Origin: Streptomyces sp. KL109B
Lineage (GTDB): Bacteria; Actinomycetota; Actinomycetes; Streptomycetales; Streptomycetaceae
Assembly: GCF_030766935.1 (NCBI RefSeq)
Contig: NZ_JASERL010000003.1
Coordinates: forward strand, 664,472 to 728,471
DNA length: 64,000 nt
Direction: 5' to 3'
The notes beneath the pieces were generated by a model, which was not told the origin of the DNA, ran no database searches, and saw only the letters and a program-made list of their open reading frames with translations. Position 1 is the first letter of the stretch; every line of letters starts with the position of its first letter. Positions 47,637-57,304 of this stretch are shown here, in pieces. The position numbers and the translations under genes were made by a program.

Positions 47637-49058
47637 CTACGCCGGCGCCATCAACAACGGCCGCGCCCGCTCCCGCAGCTCCACCACCCGCGGCTCGTCC
47701 CCGTACGGCTCAAGCCGGTGCAACAGGTCCTTCACGTACTCCGTCGTCCGCGCCGACGAAATCCGCCCCGCCACCTCAAGCGCCCGCGTCCCCTGCTCAC
47801 ACGCCGCGTCCAAGTTCCCGGACTCCAGCTCGGCGACGGCCGACACCACGAGACGTAAGCCGTGCGACCGCACGAACTCCTCCGTCGGCTTCGACAGCGC
47901 CTGCTCCGTGAACCGCCGCACCTGCCGCGGCGCCTTCAAGTCCCGGTAGCACTCCGCCGCGTCCGCCGCGAACCTGTCGTACGAGTAGAAGCCGAGCCAC
48001 GACGGATCGGTGTCCCCGTCCCGCGCCCGCTCCAGCCACCCCTCGGCGGCCCGCAACGCACCCCCCGCCGCATGCCCGTCACCGGCGCGCGCGTGCGCGC
48101 GTGCCTCGATGAGCCGGAAGAAGCTCATGGTGCGGGCCGTGGCAAGACCCCGGTTGCGCTCGATCGCCGCCTGGGCGAGATCGACGCCCTCGTCCCCGAA
48201 CCCCCGGTACGTCGCCTGCAACGACATGGAGGCGAGCACGTACCCGCCCAGCGGCACGTCCGCTGCCGCCCGCGCCAGCCGCAACGCCTGGATGTAGTAC
48301 CGCTGCGCCGCCTCCTGCTGCCCGGTGTCGAACGCCATCCACCCGGCAAGACGCGTCAGTTCGGCCGCCGCGCCGAACAGCGAACGCCCCACCTCGTCCG
48401 AGTACGAGCCGAGCAGCAGCGGCGCCGCGTCCACCCGCAGACACTCCGGCACCATCGACGAACGCCAGTCCCCGCCGCCGTACTTGGAGTCCCAGCGCCG
48501 CGCGTCCTCGGCGGCCTCCCGCAGCTTCTGTACGTCGCTGTGGCCGACCTTCTGCGGCGAGCCCTCCTCCACGTGATGGGCCTCGCGCGCCACCGAGGAG
48601 TCGGCCGGGGTTATCAGCCACCGCGAAGCGGGCGTCGCGTACGCGCTCACGGCGAAGGAGCCCGCCAGGGACTGCCAGATTCCGCCGCTGCCCGCCCGCC
48701 GCCCGGCGAGGTCGAGCCGGTACAGCTCCGTCGCCGATTTCACCGCCGCCCGTACGTCGCGCGGGAACGCGAGACCCACTTCGGGCGCGGGATCCGCGTC
48801 CGCCAGGCCGATCTCGTGCAGCGGCACGGGCCGGCCGAGCTTCTGGCCGATCGCGGCGGCGATGAGGTGCGGCGCGGCGCCCTGCGGCACCATGCCCTTC
48901 GACACCCAGCGCGCCACCGAGGTCTTGTCGTAGCGAAGCGTCAAACCCCGTTGTGAACCAAGGTCGTTGACGCGCCGCGCGAGTCCCGCGTTGCTGATTC
49001 CCGCGAGGGCGAGAACGGCGCCGAGCTTTTCGTTCGGCCCGCGTTGCTCCCTGGACAT
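47637..49058 (-). CDS. sporulation-associated regulator (Orf1590/NsdA-type)
   Basis: The start is ATG at 49058 after GAGGGGTGG, giving 473 residues. The N-terminal part (about 8-75) is HTH-like: [70 protein letters not shown]. The remainder is TPR-like helical repeats ([50 protein letters not shown]). From memory this matches the S. griseus Orf1590 sporulation gene family and its relative NsdA. The position next to lhgO/trmB on one side and AfsR-like/sigma/AtrA on the other also matches S. coelicolor SCO4114. A role in development is inferred from those relatives. Confidence 0.8.
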   Translation of the reverse strand: MSREQRGPNEKLGAVLALAGISNAGLARRVNDLGSQRGLTLRYDKTSVARWVSKGMVPQGAAPHLIAAAIGQKLGRPVPLHEIGLADADPAPEVGLAFPRDVRAAVKSATELYRLDLAGRRAGSGGIWQSLAGSFAVSAYATPASRWLITPADSSVAREAHHVEEGSPQKVGHSDVQKLREAAEDARRWDSKYGGGDWRSSMVPECLRVDAAPLLLGSYSDEVGRSLFGAAAELTRLAGWMAFDTGQQEAAQRYYIQALRLARAAADVPLGGYVLASMSLQATYRGFGDEGVDLAQAAIERNRGLATARTMSFFRLIEARAHARAGDGHAAGGALRAAEGWLERARDGDTDPSWLGFYSYDRFAADAAECYRDLKAPRQVRRFTEQALSKPTEEFVRSHGLRLVVSAVAELESGNLDAACEQGTRALEVAGRISSARTTEYVKDLLHRLEPYGDEPRVVELRERARPLLMAPA

Positions 49059-49665
49059 GAGCCACCCCTCGACACAGACGGCTGCCGCGCCGGGCACCGC
49101 CGACCGTTTCGGTCTGGCATAACCGCGCGGCATTCGTACACCCAGCGTAGTTCGCCGCATCCCAAGCGTTAAGGGTCGGCATTCCGGATGGCGGGATTGT
49201 TGTCCGTACTGAAGTACGGCGCAGGCCACGCCGTGTGACCGTGTGCTCCGGGCGTGGCGCTGTGCGCCCGTGTGTGCGCTCTTACTTGGGCGGTCGGCCG
49301 GGAGTTGCATGGGACCTGCGTGGGTCGGCCCGCTGTACTGGATCCAGTGGGCTGGGGGACACCGCCGCCTACATCCCCGCGGGCGGCGGACCGGTCCGGG
49401 AGGCGATGCGCGCCTCCCGGACTGTGCGCCCACGCGCTGTGGCCGAAGTGGGATGTTCAGCTCCGGCCATCAACGGCCGATTTGGCCGAATCTCGCCCCT
49501 GTCATCCGCACTGGTCTGGGTAGTGCCACGGTTCAACCACGGCTCAAATGGGGCGCATTAGGGGGAGCGTACGCCATTTCCCGCTCCTCACTTGCACCCT
49601 CTTCGGCGCCACCTTCGTGGCAGCATGGGGACCCCTTGTGTTGTCCACAGGCTGTGGAGGCGGCG
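49059..49665. promoter_or_regulatory. 607-base divergent region between sporulation regulator and Asn-synthetase-like gene
   Basis: I do not support a gene here. Visible signals are a palindrome CCGTACT-GA-AGTACGG (49205-49220), positioned as an operator for the leftward gene, and a hairpin with perfect 12-bp arms, GTCCGGGAGGCG and its complement, around ATGCG (49394-49422). GGAGG at 49656-49660 is the ribosome-binding site of the rightward gene. Confidence 0.55.
49394..49422. terminator. strong hairpin in the divergent region
   Basis: Perfect 12-bp arms (GTCCGGGAGGCG / CGCCTCCCGGAC) with a 5-base loop and no T-tract. It could be an attenuator in a long 5' leader rather than an end of transcription. 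Confidence 0.5.
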
Positions 49666-51759
49666 ATGCGCTGGTTGGTGGGGTGGAGCAGTGCCGCCAC
49701 CGGTCCCGTTGCCCTCGGCTCCGCGGGCGCCATGGGAACGGAAGGCGAAACGGTACACCCGGTGGGCTCCCAACTCCTGTGGGGCGACCCGGATCCGCTG
49801 TGGGCGGTCGGCGACTGGCGCGCCGACGAAGTACGCATCGTGAAGGCCGACGACCAGACCCGGATCGCGGTCCTCGGAGTGTGCGGAGCCACCGACGAGC
49901 AACTACGGGTGGGCCTGTTCGCCGCGCGCGGCGGCGCCCTGCGCCATCTCACGGCCTGGCCCGGCAGCTACACCGCCGTCGTCCAAGTCGGCCGCCGCCT
50001 CACGGTGGTGGGCGATCTCGCGGGCGCGCGCCCGGTGTTCCACACCCCGTGGGCGGGCGGCACCGCGTACGCGACGGCGGCGCTCCCGCTCGCCGACCTC
50101 ATCGAAGCCAACCTGGACGTGGGGCACTTGGCCGCGCTGCTCGCCGCGCCCGACGTCCCGGAGGCGCTGCACGACTCGACGCCGTACCAGGGCGTGCACC
50201 GCATACCGCCGGGCCACGCGCTGATCCTGCGCGCCGGATCCCGCGAGATCGCCGGCTACGAGCCCGTGGCCTCGCTCGCGGTGGGCGCGGGCCCCGTCGA
50301 CCCGGACCGCGCCGTGGACGACGTCAGGGACGCCCTCGTGGACGCCGTACGCACCCGCCTCGCCGCGCCCCGGCACGTGCCCGGCACCGACCTGGACCCG
50401 GGACCCGTGCCCGGCATGGGCCCCGCCGAGCGGCGGGCCGCGCGCGGCATGCCCGTGCCCGGCATCGGCGCCGACGTCTCAGGTGGCCCGGCCTCCGGCA
50501 CCCTCGCGCTCCTCGCGGCGGGCCTTCCCGGCATGCCCGGCACCGTCCTCGGCCACGGCACGGGCGCGGGCGAACGGCTTCTGGCGGTCACCTTCAACGA
50601 CCGCTCGTCCAGGGCCGATCAGCACGAGGCGGAGCTGGAGAGAGCCGGGGCGCTCGCCGCCAACCCACGCCTCCACCACGTAGTGGTGGCGGCGGGCGAA
50701 GAGGCCCTCCCGTACGCCGAGTTGGACGGCCCGCTCACCGACGAGCCGAGCCCGTCCCTCGTCACCGCCGCCCGGCACCGCGCCCGCCTCGCCTCCGGCA
50801 GCGCCGACCACTTCACCGGCTACGGCGCCCGCCAGGTCCTCGACGCCCATCCGGCGCGCCTTGCCGACCTGTTGATGGACCGGCGCCGCCGCCACATGGT
50901 GCGCCCCGTGGCGGCGCTCACGAAGGCGGACGGTTCGCTGACGGTGCCCGCGCGCGTCTACGGAGCGGCCAGAAAACTCGCTCGTACGCCCTACAAGGCG
51001 GGCCTCGAAGGGCTCTCCAGCCGACTCCTGCAACAGAACTTCGAGGAGCCGGGCGGCGCCGTCGGGGCCTCGCTCGCCGCCCTCGCGTGGGCGAGACCGG
51101 GGCCCGCCGCGCGCTGGCTGACCGGGGAGGCGCTCGCTGAAGTATCGGTTCGCCTCCACGACGGCTCGACCCGTCCGGGCCCCGGCCCCGGCCAGCGCCC
51201 CGGAGAGTTCCGGGCCCGCGCGGGCCTCGCCCGGCACGCCGCGGACCTGCGGATCCTCGAACAGGCCGCGGAGGTCCGCTTCCAGCGGCTGCACGCCCCC
51301 TTCCTCGACAACCAGGTCGTCCGCGCCTGCCGCGCCCTGCCCGAAGCGCTGCGCGTCCAGCCCGGGGCCCGCGCCGACATCCTGCGCCGGGTCCTCGAAG
51401 GCGCGGGCGTCAGCGAACTCCCGACCGGCTGGGGCGCGCCCTCCCACGCCTCGTCGGCGGCGGCGACCCGCGCCGGGCTCCGCCTCGCCGCCGACCACCT
51501 CATCGGCCTCTTCGACACGCCCCTGCTCGCGCAGACCGGCCTGATCGAGGCCCGCGTCGTACGCAAGGCACTGCGCGCCGCCGCCGACGGCGAACCGCTG
51601 CCGCTCGACGGCCTCGCCGACCTCGTCGCCCTCGAACTGTGGCTGCGCCGCCTCCTCTCCCGCCGCGGCACCTGCTGGACCGGCACCCCGGCACGCGCGC
51701 GTGCGGTGCCGACGGGGAGCGTCGTCCCGGAGCGGGCCCTGGGAGCGGGGCCGAGGTAA
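49666..51759 (+). CDS. asparagine synthetase-like protein with altered active sites
   Basis: ATG at 49666 (MRWLVGW) after GGAGG gives 697 residues. The N-terminal half has the Ntn glutaminase fold seen in class B asparagine synthetases (WPGSYTAVVQVGRRLTVVGDLAGARPVFHTPW; YQGVHRIPPGHALILR) but lacks the catalytic Cys2. In the C-terminal synthetase half the ATP-binding SGGLDS becomes SGGPAS (GADVSGGPASGTLALL), losing the usual Asp. FLDNQVVRACRALPEALRV is conserved. With both sites changed, ordinary asparagine synthesis is doubtful, and it may ligate another substrate or act as a regulator. It sits among developmental regulators. Confidence 0.75.
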   Translation: MRWLVGWSSAATGPVALGSAGAMGTEGETVHPVGSQLLWGDPDPLWAVGDWRADEVRIVKADDQTRIAVLGVCGATDEQLRVGLFAARGGALRHLTAWPGSYTAVVQVGRRLTVVGDLAGARPVFHTPWAGGTAYATAALPLADLIEANLDVGHLAALLAAPDVPEALHDSTPYQGVHRIPPGHALILRAGSREIAGYEPVASLAVGAGPVDPDRAVDDVRDALVDAVRTRLAAPRHVPGTDLDPGPVPGMGPAERRAARGMPVPGIGADVSGGPASGTLALLAAGLPGMPGTVLGHGTGAGERLLAVTFNDRSSRADQHEAELERAGALAANPRLHHVVVAAGEEALPYAELDGPLTDEPSPSLVTAARHRARLASGSADHFTGYGARQVLDAHPARLADLLMDRRRRHMVRPVAALTKADGSLTVPARVYGAARKLARTPYKAGLEGLSSRLLQQNFEEPGGAVGASLAALAWARPGPAARWLTGEALAEVSVRLHDGSTRPGPGPGQRPGEFRARAGLARHAADLRILEQAAEVRFQRLHAPFLDNQVVRACRALPEALRVQPGARADILRRVLEGAGVSELPTGWGAPSHASSAAATRAGLRLAADHLIGLFDTPLLAQTGLIEARVVRKALRAAADGEPLPLDGLADLVALELWLRRLLSRRGTCWTGTPARARAVPTGSVVPERALGAGPR

Positions 51760-51767
51760 GCGGGGCC

Positions 51768-51815
51768 GAGGCGAGCTGGGCCCGAGGCGAGCTGGGCCCG
51801 AGGCGAGCTGGGCCC
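51768..51815 (+). repeat. 16-bp tandem repeat, three exact copies
   Basis: GAGGCGAGCTGGGCCC is repeated three times directly after the Asn-synthetase-like gene and 70 bases before the AfsR-like start, so it lies in the leader of the latter. Confidence 0.92.
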
Positions 51816-51884
51816 GAGGCAGCGGCCGCGCCCGCGCCGGGAAAAGACTGGGCCCTCGCGGCGCCGGGCGGCGACAATGCATCA

Positions 51885-54800
51885 GTGCGGTACAAGATCC
51901 TGGGAACCACCCAGGCATACGACGACGAGGGCGCCCTCACCACCGTGGGCGGCCCGCGCCTGCGCGCCCTGCTGACGTCGCTGGCCCTGCACACCCCGCA
52001 CACCGCGCCCACGGACGCGCTCATCGACGACGTCTGGGCCGCCGACCCGCCCGCCGACGCCCCGGCCGCCCTGCAAGCGCTGGTCGGGCGGCTGCGCCGG
52101 GCGCTCGGCAAGGAGACGGTCACCTCCCAGGCAGGCGGCTACCGCCTCACCGCGAGCCGCGAGGACATCGACCTGTACGTCTTCGAGCGCCTGGCCCGCG
52201 AGGGCGTCGCGGCCCTCGCGGCGGACGACCCGGAGACCGCGGCCCGCACCCTGCGCGAAGCGCTCGCCCTGTGGCGCGGCCCCGCCCTCGCCGACCTCCC
52301 CGACCACCCGGCCGCCACGCGCTACGAGGCCCGCCGCCAGGACGCCACCCGTGCGCGCGTGGAGGCGGACCTGCGCCTTGGCCGCGCCCCCGACCTCGTA
52401 CCGGAACTCCGCGAACTCACCGCAGCGCATCCGTACGACGAGCCGCTGCACGGTCTTTTGATCCGTGCGTTGCGGGATGTGGGTCGGGGTGCGGATGCCC
52501 TCGCGGCGTACGAGGTGGCGCGCCGCACGCTCGCGGAGGGCCTCGGCACGGACCCGGGACCGGAACTCGCCGCCCTGTACGTGGAGTTGCTGGCACCTGC
52601 TGGTTCTGCCGGTCACCCGGGGGTGACGTCTCGGGGCTCTGCCCCGGGCCCCGCTGGCTCTCGTCCGACGGCGGGGCTTGAATTGGCCGCACCGGACATG
52701 GGCCCAGCGGTTTCGCGGCCCCCGGCCAGGGCCGGAAATATCCGGCCGCGGCTGGATTCGTTCGTTGGGCGGGAACCTGAACTCGACGCCATCCGTTCCC
52801 ACTTGCGAGGAGCGCGGCTGGTCACCCTCACGGGGCCCGGTGGCTCCGGCAAGACCCGCCTGGCGGAGGAGGCCGCGGCGCCTCTCTCTCCCGCATGGCT
52901 GGTCGAGCTGGCGCCGCTCGACGACCCGAGAGCCGTCCCGGGCGCGGTCGTCAGCGCACTGGACCTGCGCGAGACGGTCCTGATGACGAACGAGTTGTCG
53001 GGCCCCCAGACCGACCCGACCAGCCTCCTCGTAGAGCACTGCGCACACCGCAGCCTGCTCCTGGTCCTTGACAACTGCGAACACGTCATCGGCGCCGCCG
53101 CCCAGCTCGCCGAGACCCTCCTCACGCGCTGCCCCGGCCTCACGATCCTCGCCACCAGCCGCGAACCCCTCGGCGTACCGGGGGAGTCCGTGCGCCCCGT
53201 CGAGCCGCTGCTCCCGGACCCCGCCCACCGCCTGTTCACCGAACGGGCCGCCGCGGTCCGCCCCGGCTTCGACCCCAGCCAGGATCCGGAGGCCATCGCC
53301 GAGATCTGCCGCCGCCTCGACGGGCTGCCGCTCGCCATCGAACTGGCCGCGGCCCGCCTCCGCCTGCTCACGCCCCGCCAGATCGCGGACCGCCTAGACG
53401 ACCGCTTCCGCCTGCTCACCGGCGGCAGCCGCACCGTCCTGCCCCGCCAGCAGACCCTCCGCGCGGTCGTCGACTGGTCCTGGGACCTGCTCGACAAGAA
53501 GGAGCGCGGCACCCTGTGCGAGCTCTCGGTCTTCGCCGGCGGCTGGGACCTGGAGGCCGCCGAGGCGGTGTGCTCCGCCGACGGGGTCGCCGATGTCATC
53601 GGCTCCCTCCTGGACAAGTCCCTCCTCGTCGCCGCCCCACAACAGGAGCAGCGCGGCACCGGAATGCGCTACCGGATGCTGGAGACCATCCACGAGTACG
53701 CCACGGAGCGCGCCGCCGAGTCCCCTGACCTCCTCGCGTCGGCCGAGCACCGGCACATCGCGTACGTACGCGCGCTGGTCGAGAAGGCCGATCCCAAGCT
53801 GCGCTCCGCCGAGCAACTCCCGTGGATCCAGCGCCTGGAGGCGGACCTCGACAACATCCGGGCGGCGATGACCCGCGCCACCTCCGCCCCGGACACGGCC
53901 GACGAGGAGACGGCGATCGCGCTGGCCCTGCACATGGGCTGGTTCTGGTGGCTGCGCAACTACCGCGCGGAGGGCACGGGTTGGGTCGAAGAGACCGTGA
54001 AGCTGCTGCCGGACCGCACGGTCCCCGACGACCCGGACGACCCGCTGTACTGGCCCCGGATGAACCTGCGGCTGCTCGCCCTGTTCCTGTGCTCGGAGAT
54101 CTACCCGCACAACACGGTCGCGTCCGAGGACGACCGCGCGTACGCGCGGCGGGTGCGGGCCGCCTTCGCGCCGCCCAGCCCCCAGGGCGCCCGCTTTCCC
54201 GGCATCATCTGGCCCTTCATGCTGTTCCACCTGGGCGACCAGGACGGCAGGGAGGTACGAGCCGCCCTGGACGCGGCCGTCGTCAACTGCCGCCGCTACG
54301 GCGGTGATTGGGAGCTGGGCGTCACCCTCATGTTCCGCGCCCACATGGCGGTCGACATGCCGGGCAACATGAGCGGCGTCGACGACGACCTGGCGGAGCT
54401 GCGCGGCCTGAGCCGTCGGGTGGGCGACCGCTGGATGCGGGCCCAGGTGTGCAGTGCGGCGGGCGAGGCCGCCATGGGGCGCGGTCAATTCGAGGAGGCG
54501 AAGGCCGAGTACGAGGAGGCGCTGCTGCTCGCCTACGAAGTGGGGGCGTATGCCGAGTCGCCGTTCCTCATGGCGCGGCTCGCCGAGATCGCCTTCCGCG
54601 CGGGCGACCGCGACACCGCCCACAAGACGCTCGACATGGCGACCGAGGAGGCGGAGCGGTACGGCGTCGTGGACACGGCCGCCTTCGCCCGGCTGCTGTG
54701 GGCCTACCTCACGCTCTCGGACGGGGACGTGGCGGGCGCGCGCGAGCACTGCGACGCCGCACGCGCGGTCGCGGAGGGCGGCACCCCGCCCCCGCAGTTC

Positions 54801-55187
54801 ACGGCGGCCCTCGGCAATGTCGAGGCGCGCATCACGGCGGCCGAGTCGGGCCCCGAGGCGGCCCTCGCCCACCTGGTCGAGGTGTTGCGCGACGACGTCC
54901 TGGGGCAGACCGCCGAGTCGGTGACCGCGGGCCTCGTCGACGTGGGAGCCGAACTGCACGCGCGCATGGGCGACATGGCGCGCGCGGTGCGCCTGCTCGC
55001 AGCCGCCGACGCGATGCGCTCCGGCATGCCCAGGGCGATGTCGGAGCGCGAGGAGTACGAGGCCACGGATGCCCGCGCGCGGGCCGAGCTCGGCGACGTA
55101 CGGTACGAGGCCGCCCGCGCGGCGGGCGGCACGCTCACGTACGAGCAGCTCCTGGCCGAGCTGGCGGACGGCGTCGACCACGGCTGA
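51885..55187 (+). CDS. AfsR-like regulator (OmpR HTH, BTAD, NB-ARC ATPase, TPR)
   Basis: GTG at 51885 (VRYKILGTTQAY) gives 1100 residues. Domains in order are an OmpR/SARP winged helix (about 1-95), a BTAD helical domain (about 97-240, DIDLYVFERLAREG ... GTDPGPELAALYVELL), a repeat-derived linker (about 245-285), an NB-ARC ATPase with Walker A TGPGGSGKTRL and the strand LLLVLDNCEHV, then a TPR-type C-terminus. AfsR-family proteins integrate signals to control secondary metabolism and development. The order matches S. coelicolor SCO4116 from memory. It could influence the PKS cluster but is not within it. Confidence 0.9.
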   Translation: MRYKILGTTQAYDDEGALTTVGGPRLRALLTSLALHTPHTAPTDALIDDVWAADPPADAPAALQALVGRLRRALGKETVTSQAGGYRLTASREDIDLYVFERLAREGVAALAADDPETAARTLREALALWRGPALADLPDHPAATRYEARRQDATRARVEADLRLGRAPDLVPELRELTAAHPYDEPLHGLLIRALRDVGRGADALAAYEVARRTLAEGLGTDPGPELAALYVELLAPAGSAGHPGVTSRGSAPGPAGSRPTAGLELAAPDMGPAVSRPPARAGNIRPRLDSFVGREPELDAIRSHLRGARLVTLTGPGGSGKTRLAEEAAAPLSPAWLVELAPLDDPRAVPGAVVSALDLRETVLMTNELSGPQTDPTSLLVEHCAHRSLLLVLDNCEHVIGAAAQLAETLLTRCPGLTILATSREPLGVPGESVRPVEPLLPDPAHRLFTERAAAVRPGFDPSQDPEAIAEICRRLDGLPLAIELAAARLRLLTPRQIADRLDDRFRLLTGGSRTVLPRQQTLRAVVDWSWDLLDKKERGTLCELSVFAGGWDLEAAEAVCSADGVADVIGSLLDKSLLVAAPQQEQRGTGMRYRMLETIHEYATERAAESPDLLASAEHRHIAYVRALVEKADPKLRSAEQLPWIQRLEADLDNIRAAMTRATSAPDTADEETAIALALHMGWFWWLRNYRAEGTGWVEETVKLLPDRTVPDDPDDPLYWPRMNLRLLALFLCSEIYPHNTVASEDDRAYARRVRAAFAPPSPQGARFPGIIWPFMLFHLGDQDGREVRAALDAAVVNCRRYGGDWELGVTLMFRAHMAVDMPGNMSGVDDDLAELRGLSRRVGDRWMRAQVCSAAGEAAMGRGQFEEAKAEYEEALLLAYEVGAYAESPFLMARLAEIAFRAGDRDTAHKTLDMATEEAERYGVVDTAAFARLLWAYLTLSDGDVAGAREHCDAARAVAEGGTPPPQFTAALGNVEARITAAESGPEAALAHLVEVLRDDVLGQTAESVTAGLVDVGAELHARMGDMARAVRLLAAADAMRSGMPRAMSEREEYEATDARARAELGDVRYEAARAAGGTLTYEQLLAELADGVDHG
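52626..52688 (+). repeat. hairpin repeat element inside the AfsR-like gene
   Basis: TCGGGGCTCTGCCCCGGGCCCCGCTGG then GGCGGGGCTTGAATTGG follows the same plan and reading frame as in PKS2: both encode RGSAP-x-PA ... GLE. It falls in the linker between BTAD and ATPase domains. Confidence 0.78.
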
Positions 55188-55243
55188 CCGGCTGACCCAC
55201 TGACCGGCTGACCCGCTGACCGGCGGCCCGCGCCGCCCCGGGG

Positions 55244-57133
55244 TCACTCGCAGGTGAAGCGGGACTCCGCCCAGTCGGCGAGCGCCACGGAGTCGACCGG
55301 GCTGTCCGGTTCGGCCACGAGCCGGATCGTCTTCGCCCCGGCCAGGTTCACATGCACCGGCACCGCCGGGGCATCGCCCTTGACCACGGGAGAGCGCCAG
55401 GCCTGCGCCCCGTCTACGTAGACGGAGAACCGGACGGCGCCGAGGCCGAGCGTCATGTCGTCGACGCCCACGGAGGCGTCGTACGCCGTGCAGCTTCGGT
55501 TGAGGTCGATGGTGACGGAGGAGCGGGCGTGCACCGTGACGCCGTGCCCGTACTTCTTGTCGTCGATCGACAGGCCGTAGCGCTGCCACACCCAACTGCT
55601 CTCGCCGAGCCGCATCTCCGGCTCCGTGCCGTCCCCGAGGGCGCCGTACTTCAGCTGGCTCCACTGGTAGACGGCCGGGGCGGGCGGGGGAGGCGGCTTC
55701 GGGGTCGGCTTGGGCGGTGTGGGCTTGGGGGCCGGCGGCTTCGGCTTCGGAGGCGTCGGCTTGGGCGTCGGGGTCGGTGTGGGGGAGGGCTTCGGCTTCG
55801 GCGGGGCCGGCTCGGGCGCCGGGGGCTTCGGCTTGGGCTTCGGCGGCTTGGGCTCGGGCTTCGGCTTCTTCGGCTCGATCGGCTGCGAGGCGGGCGGCGG
55901 CGACGTCTTGTGCGCCTCCGGCTTCGGCTTCGGGTCTCCGGCCAGCGCGATCGCCACCGCGACTGCGGTACCGGCCGCCACCACACCAGCCGCGATCCCG
56001 GCCTTCGCGGGCGCCCCGAGCCCCTCGGAGGCCGCGCCACCGGCGGCGCCGCCGCTCGTGGAGCCGCCGCCCGACGCGGCGGCCGCACCGGCCCCGGCCG
56101 CGCCCGCGGCTCCGGCCGCGCCCCCGCCGATGAACGCGGCGGCCTTCGCGTACCCGGCGGCGCCGAACCAGCCGATGACCGCGATCGGTACGACACCGGG
56201 GATGCCGCTGGCGACTTCCTTGAGCTGACCGGCCGCGAGCCGGCACTTGGCGCACTCCTCCATGTGCTTGCGCAGGCCGCGCTCCGCCCGCGTACGCAGG
56301 CTGCCGCGCGCGTACGCGCCGAGCCGGTCCGCGTAACGGGCGCACTCCTCGGACTCGGTGAGCGTGGCCGAGACGTGCGCCTGGAGGTAGGCCTCCTTCA
56401 GGCCCTCGCGGGCGCGCTTGGCGAGCACGCGCGTGCCGTTGGCGTCGAGCCCGAAGAGCGTCGCGACCTCGCTGGGCGACTCCTCCTCGACCTCCGTGTG
56501 CCACAGCACGGCCTGCCAGCGCTCGGGCAGCGAGCGGAAGGCGCGCATGGCCATCGTCTGCTCGGCCTCGTGCATCGCGCGGACGTCGGCGCCCAGGTCG
56601 AGGGTGTCGTCGTCACTGGCCTCCCGCGAGCGGGCGTCCTGCGTGGCGAACACGGCGAAGTCCTCGACGAGGTGCTCGCGCTTCGCCGACTTCGTCCAGC
56701 CCGCGGCGACCCGGCGCACCGTGGTCAGCAGGTAGGCGCGTACCGCGTGGTCGGGCCCGCTGCCGCTGCGTACGGCCTGGAGGGTGCGGGCGAAGACCTC
56801 GGCCGTCAGGTCGTCGGCGGTGTGCCCGTCGCGGCAGCAGGTGCGCGCGTAGCGGCGCACGGCGCCTGAGTGGCGCCGGTACAGCTCCTCGTAGGCACTG
56901 TCGTCGCCCCCGCGCATCCGGCCGATCAGGTCGGCGTCGGAGGCGGGCGGCGCGTCGTCGGTGCCGGTGAGGGAGCCGCTCTCGCGCTGGGACGGCACGG
57001 ATGTCTGGAGTTCTGCCTGCTCGGCGGGCGCCCGGCCCGGACCGCCCTGGCTCGGCACCTGCCGCGCGGGAGGGTTCCCGGCGCTCGTCCCGCCGCCCTC
57101 CGGCCGCTGCTCGTCCCGCCCGTCAACGCTCAT
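55244..57133 (-). CDS. ECF-like sigma factor fused to zinc-finger, membrane helix and NPCBM domain
   Basis: ATG at 57133 gives 629 residues. Sigma region 2 (about 66-150: LYRRHSGAVRRYARTCCRDGHTADDLTAEVFARTL) and region 4 (about 205-262: LPERWQAVLWHTEVEEESPSEVATLFGLDANGTRVLAKRAREGL) are followed by an anti-sigma-type zinc finger with HMEECAKC. Then come a Gly/Ala-rich stretch, a membrane helix (AKAGIAAGVVAAGTAVAVAIALAG), about 90 residues of Pro-Lys repeats that could span the cell wall, and a C-terminal NPCBM-like carbohydrate-binding domain (YGHGVTVHARSS ... VDDMTLGLGAVRFSVYVDG). So sensor, membrane anchor, inhibitor-like finger and sigma factor are one chain. Confidence 0.88.
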   Translation of the reverse strand: MSVDGRDEQRPEGGGTSAGNPPARQVPSQGGPGRAPAEQAELQTSVPSQRESGSLTGTDDAPPASDADLIGRMRGGDDSAYEELYRRHSGAVRRYARTCCRDGHTADDLTAEVFARTLQAVRSGSGPDHAVRAYLLTTVRRVAAGWTKSAKREHLVEDFAVFATQDARSREASDDDTLDLGADVRAMHEAEQTMAMRAFRSLPERWQAVLWHTEVEEESPSEVATLFGLDANGTRVLAKRAREGLKEAYLQAHVSATLTESEECARYADRLGAYARGSLRTRAERGLRKHMEECAKCRLAAGQLKEVASGIPGVVPIAVIGWFGAAGYAKAAAFIGGGAAGAAGAAGAGAAAASGGGSTSGGAAGGAASEGLGAPAKAGIAAGVVAAGTAVAVAIALAGDPKPKPEAHKTSPPPASQPIEPKKPKPEPKPPKPKPKPPAPEPAPPKPKPSPTPTPTPKPTPPKPKPPAPKPTPPKPTPKPPPPPAPAVYQWSQLKYGALGDGTEPEMRLGESSWVWQRYGLSIDDKKYGHGVTVHARSSVTIDLNRSCTAYDASVGVDDMTLGLGAVRFSVYVDGAQAWRSPVVKGDAPAVPVHVNLAGAKTIRLVAEPDSPVDSVALADWAESRFTCE

Positions 57134-57304
57134 TGCGGAATGCCCCCGACCGCCCACTCTGACCCGATCACCGGGAAAGAGTGCCACACGGGAAGGCCCC
57201 CGCAGCGGTTGCTGCACGGCAACCACTCATCCGTGGAGATTTCGCGTGCGCGAACCCTATGGATCACCCATTCGGGGAAGCCTCAAGGGCCCTTCCGTGC
57301 CCCC

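Noticed and set aside
47119..47949. Several open frames within the repeat-filled spacer
   Set aside because: They are translations of tandem repeats and lack starts with ribosome-binding sites or known similarity.
49235..49561. A 108-residue open frame in the divergent region
   Set aside because: No good ribosome-binding site, no coding bias, it crosses a strong hairpin, and no recognisable motif.
53394..56504. Long minus-strand open frame opposite the AfsR-like gene
   Set aside because: It overlaps two well-supported genes, lacks family similarity and shows the Arg/Ala/Gly composition of shadow frames.
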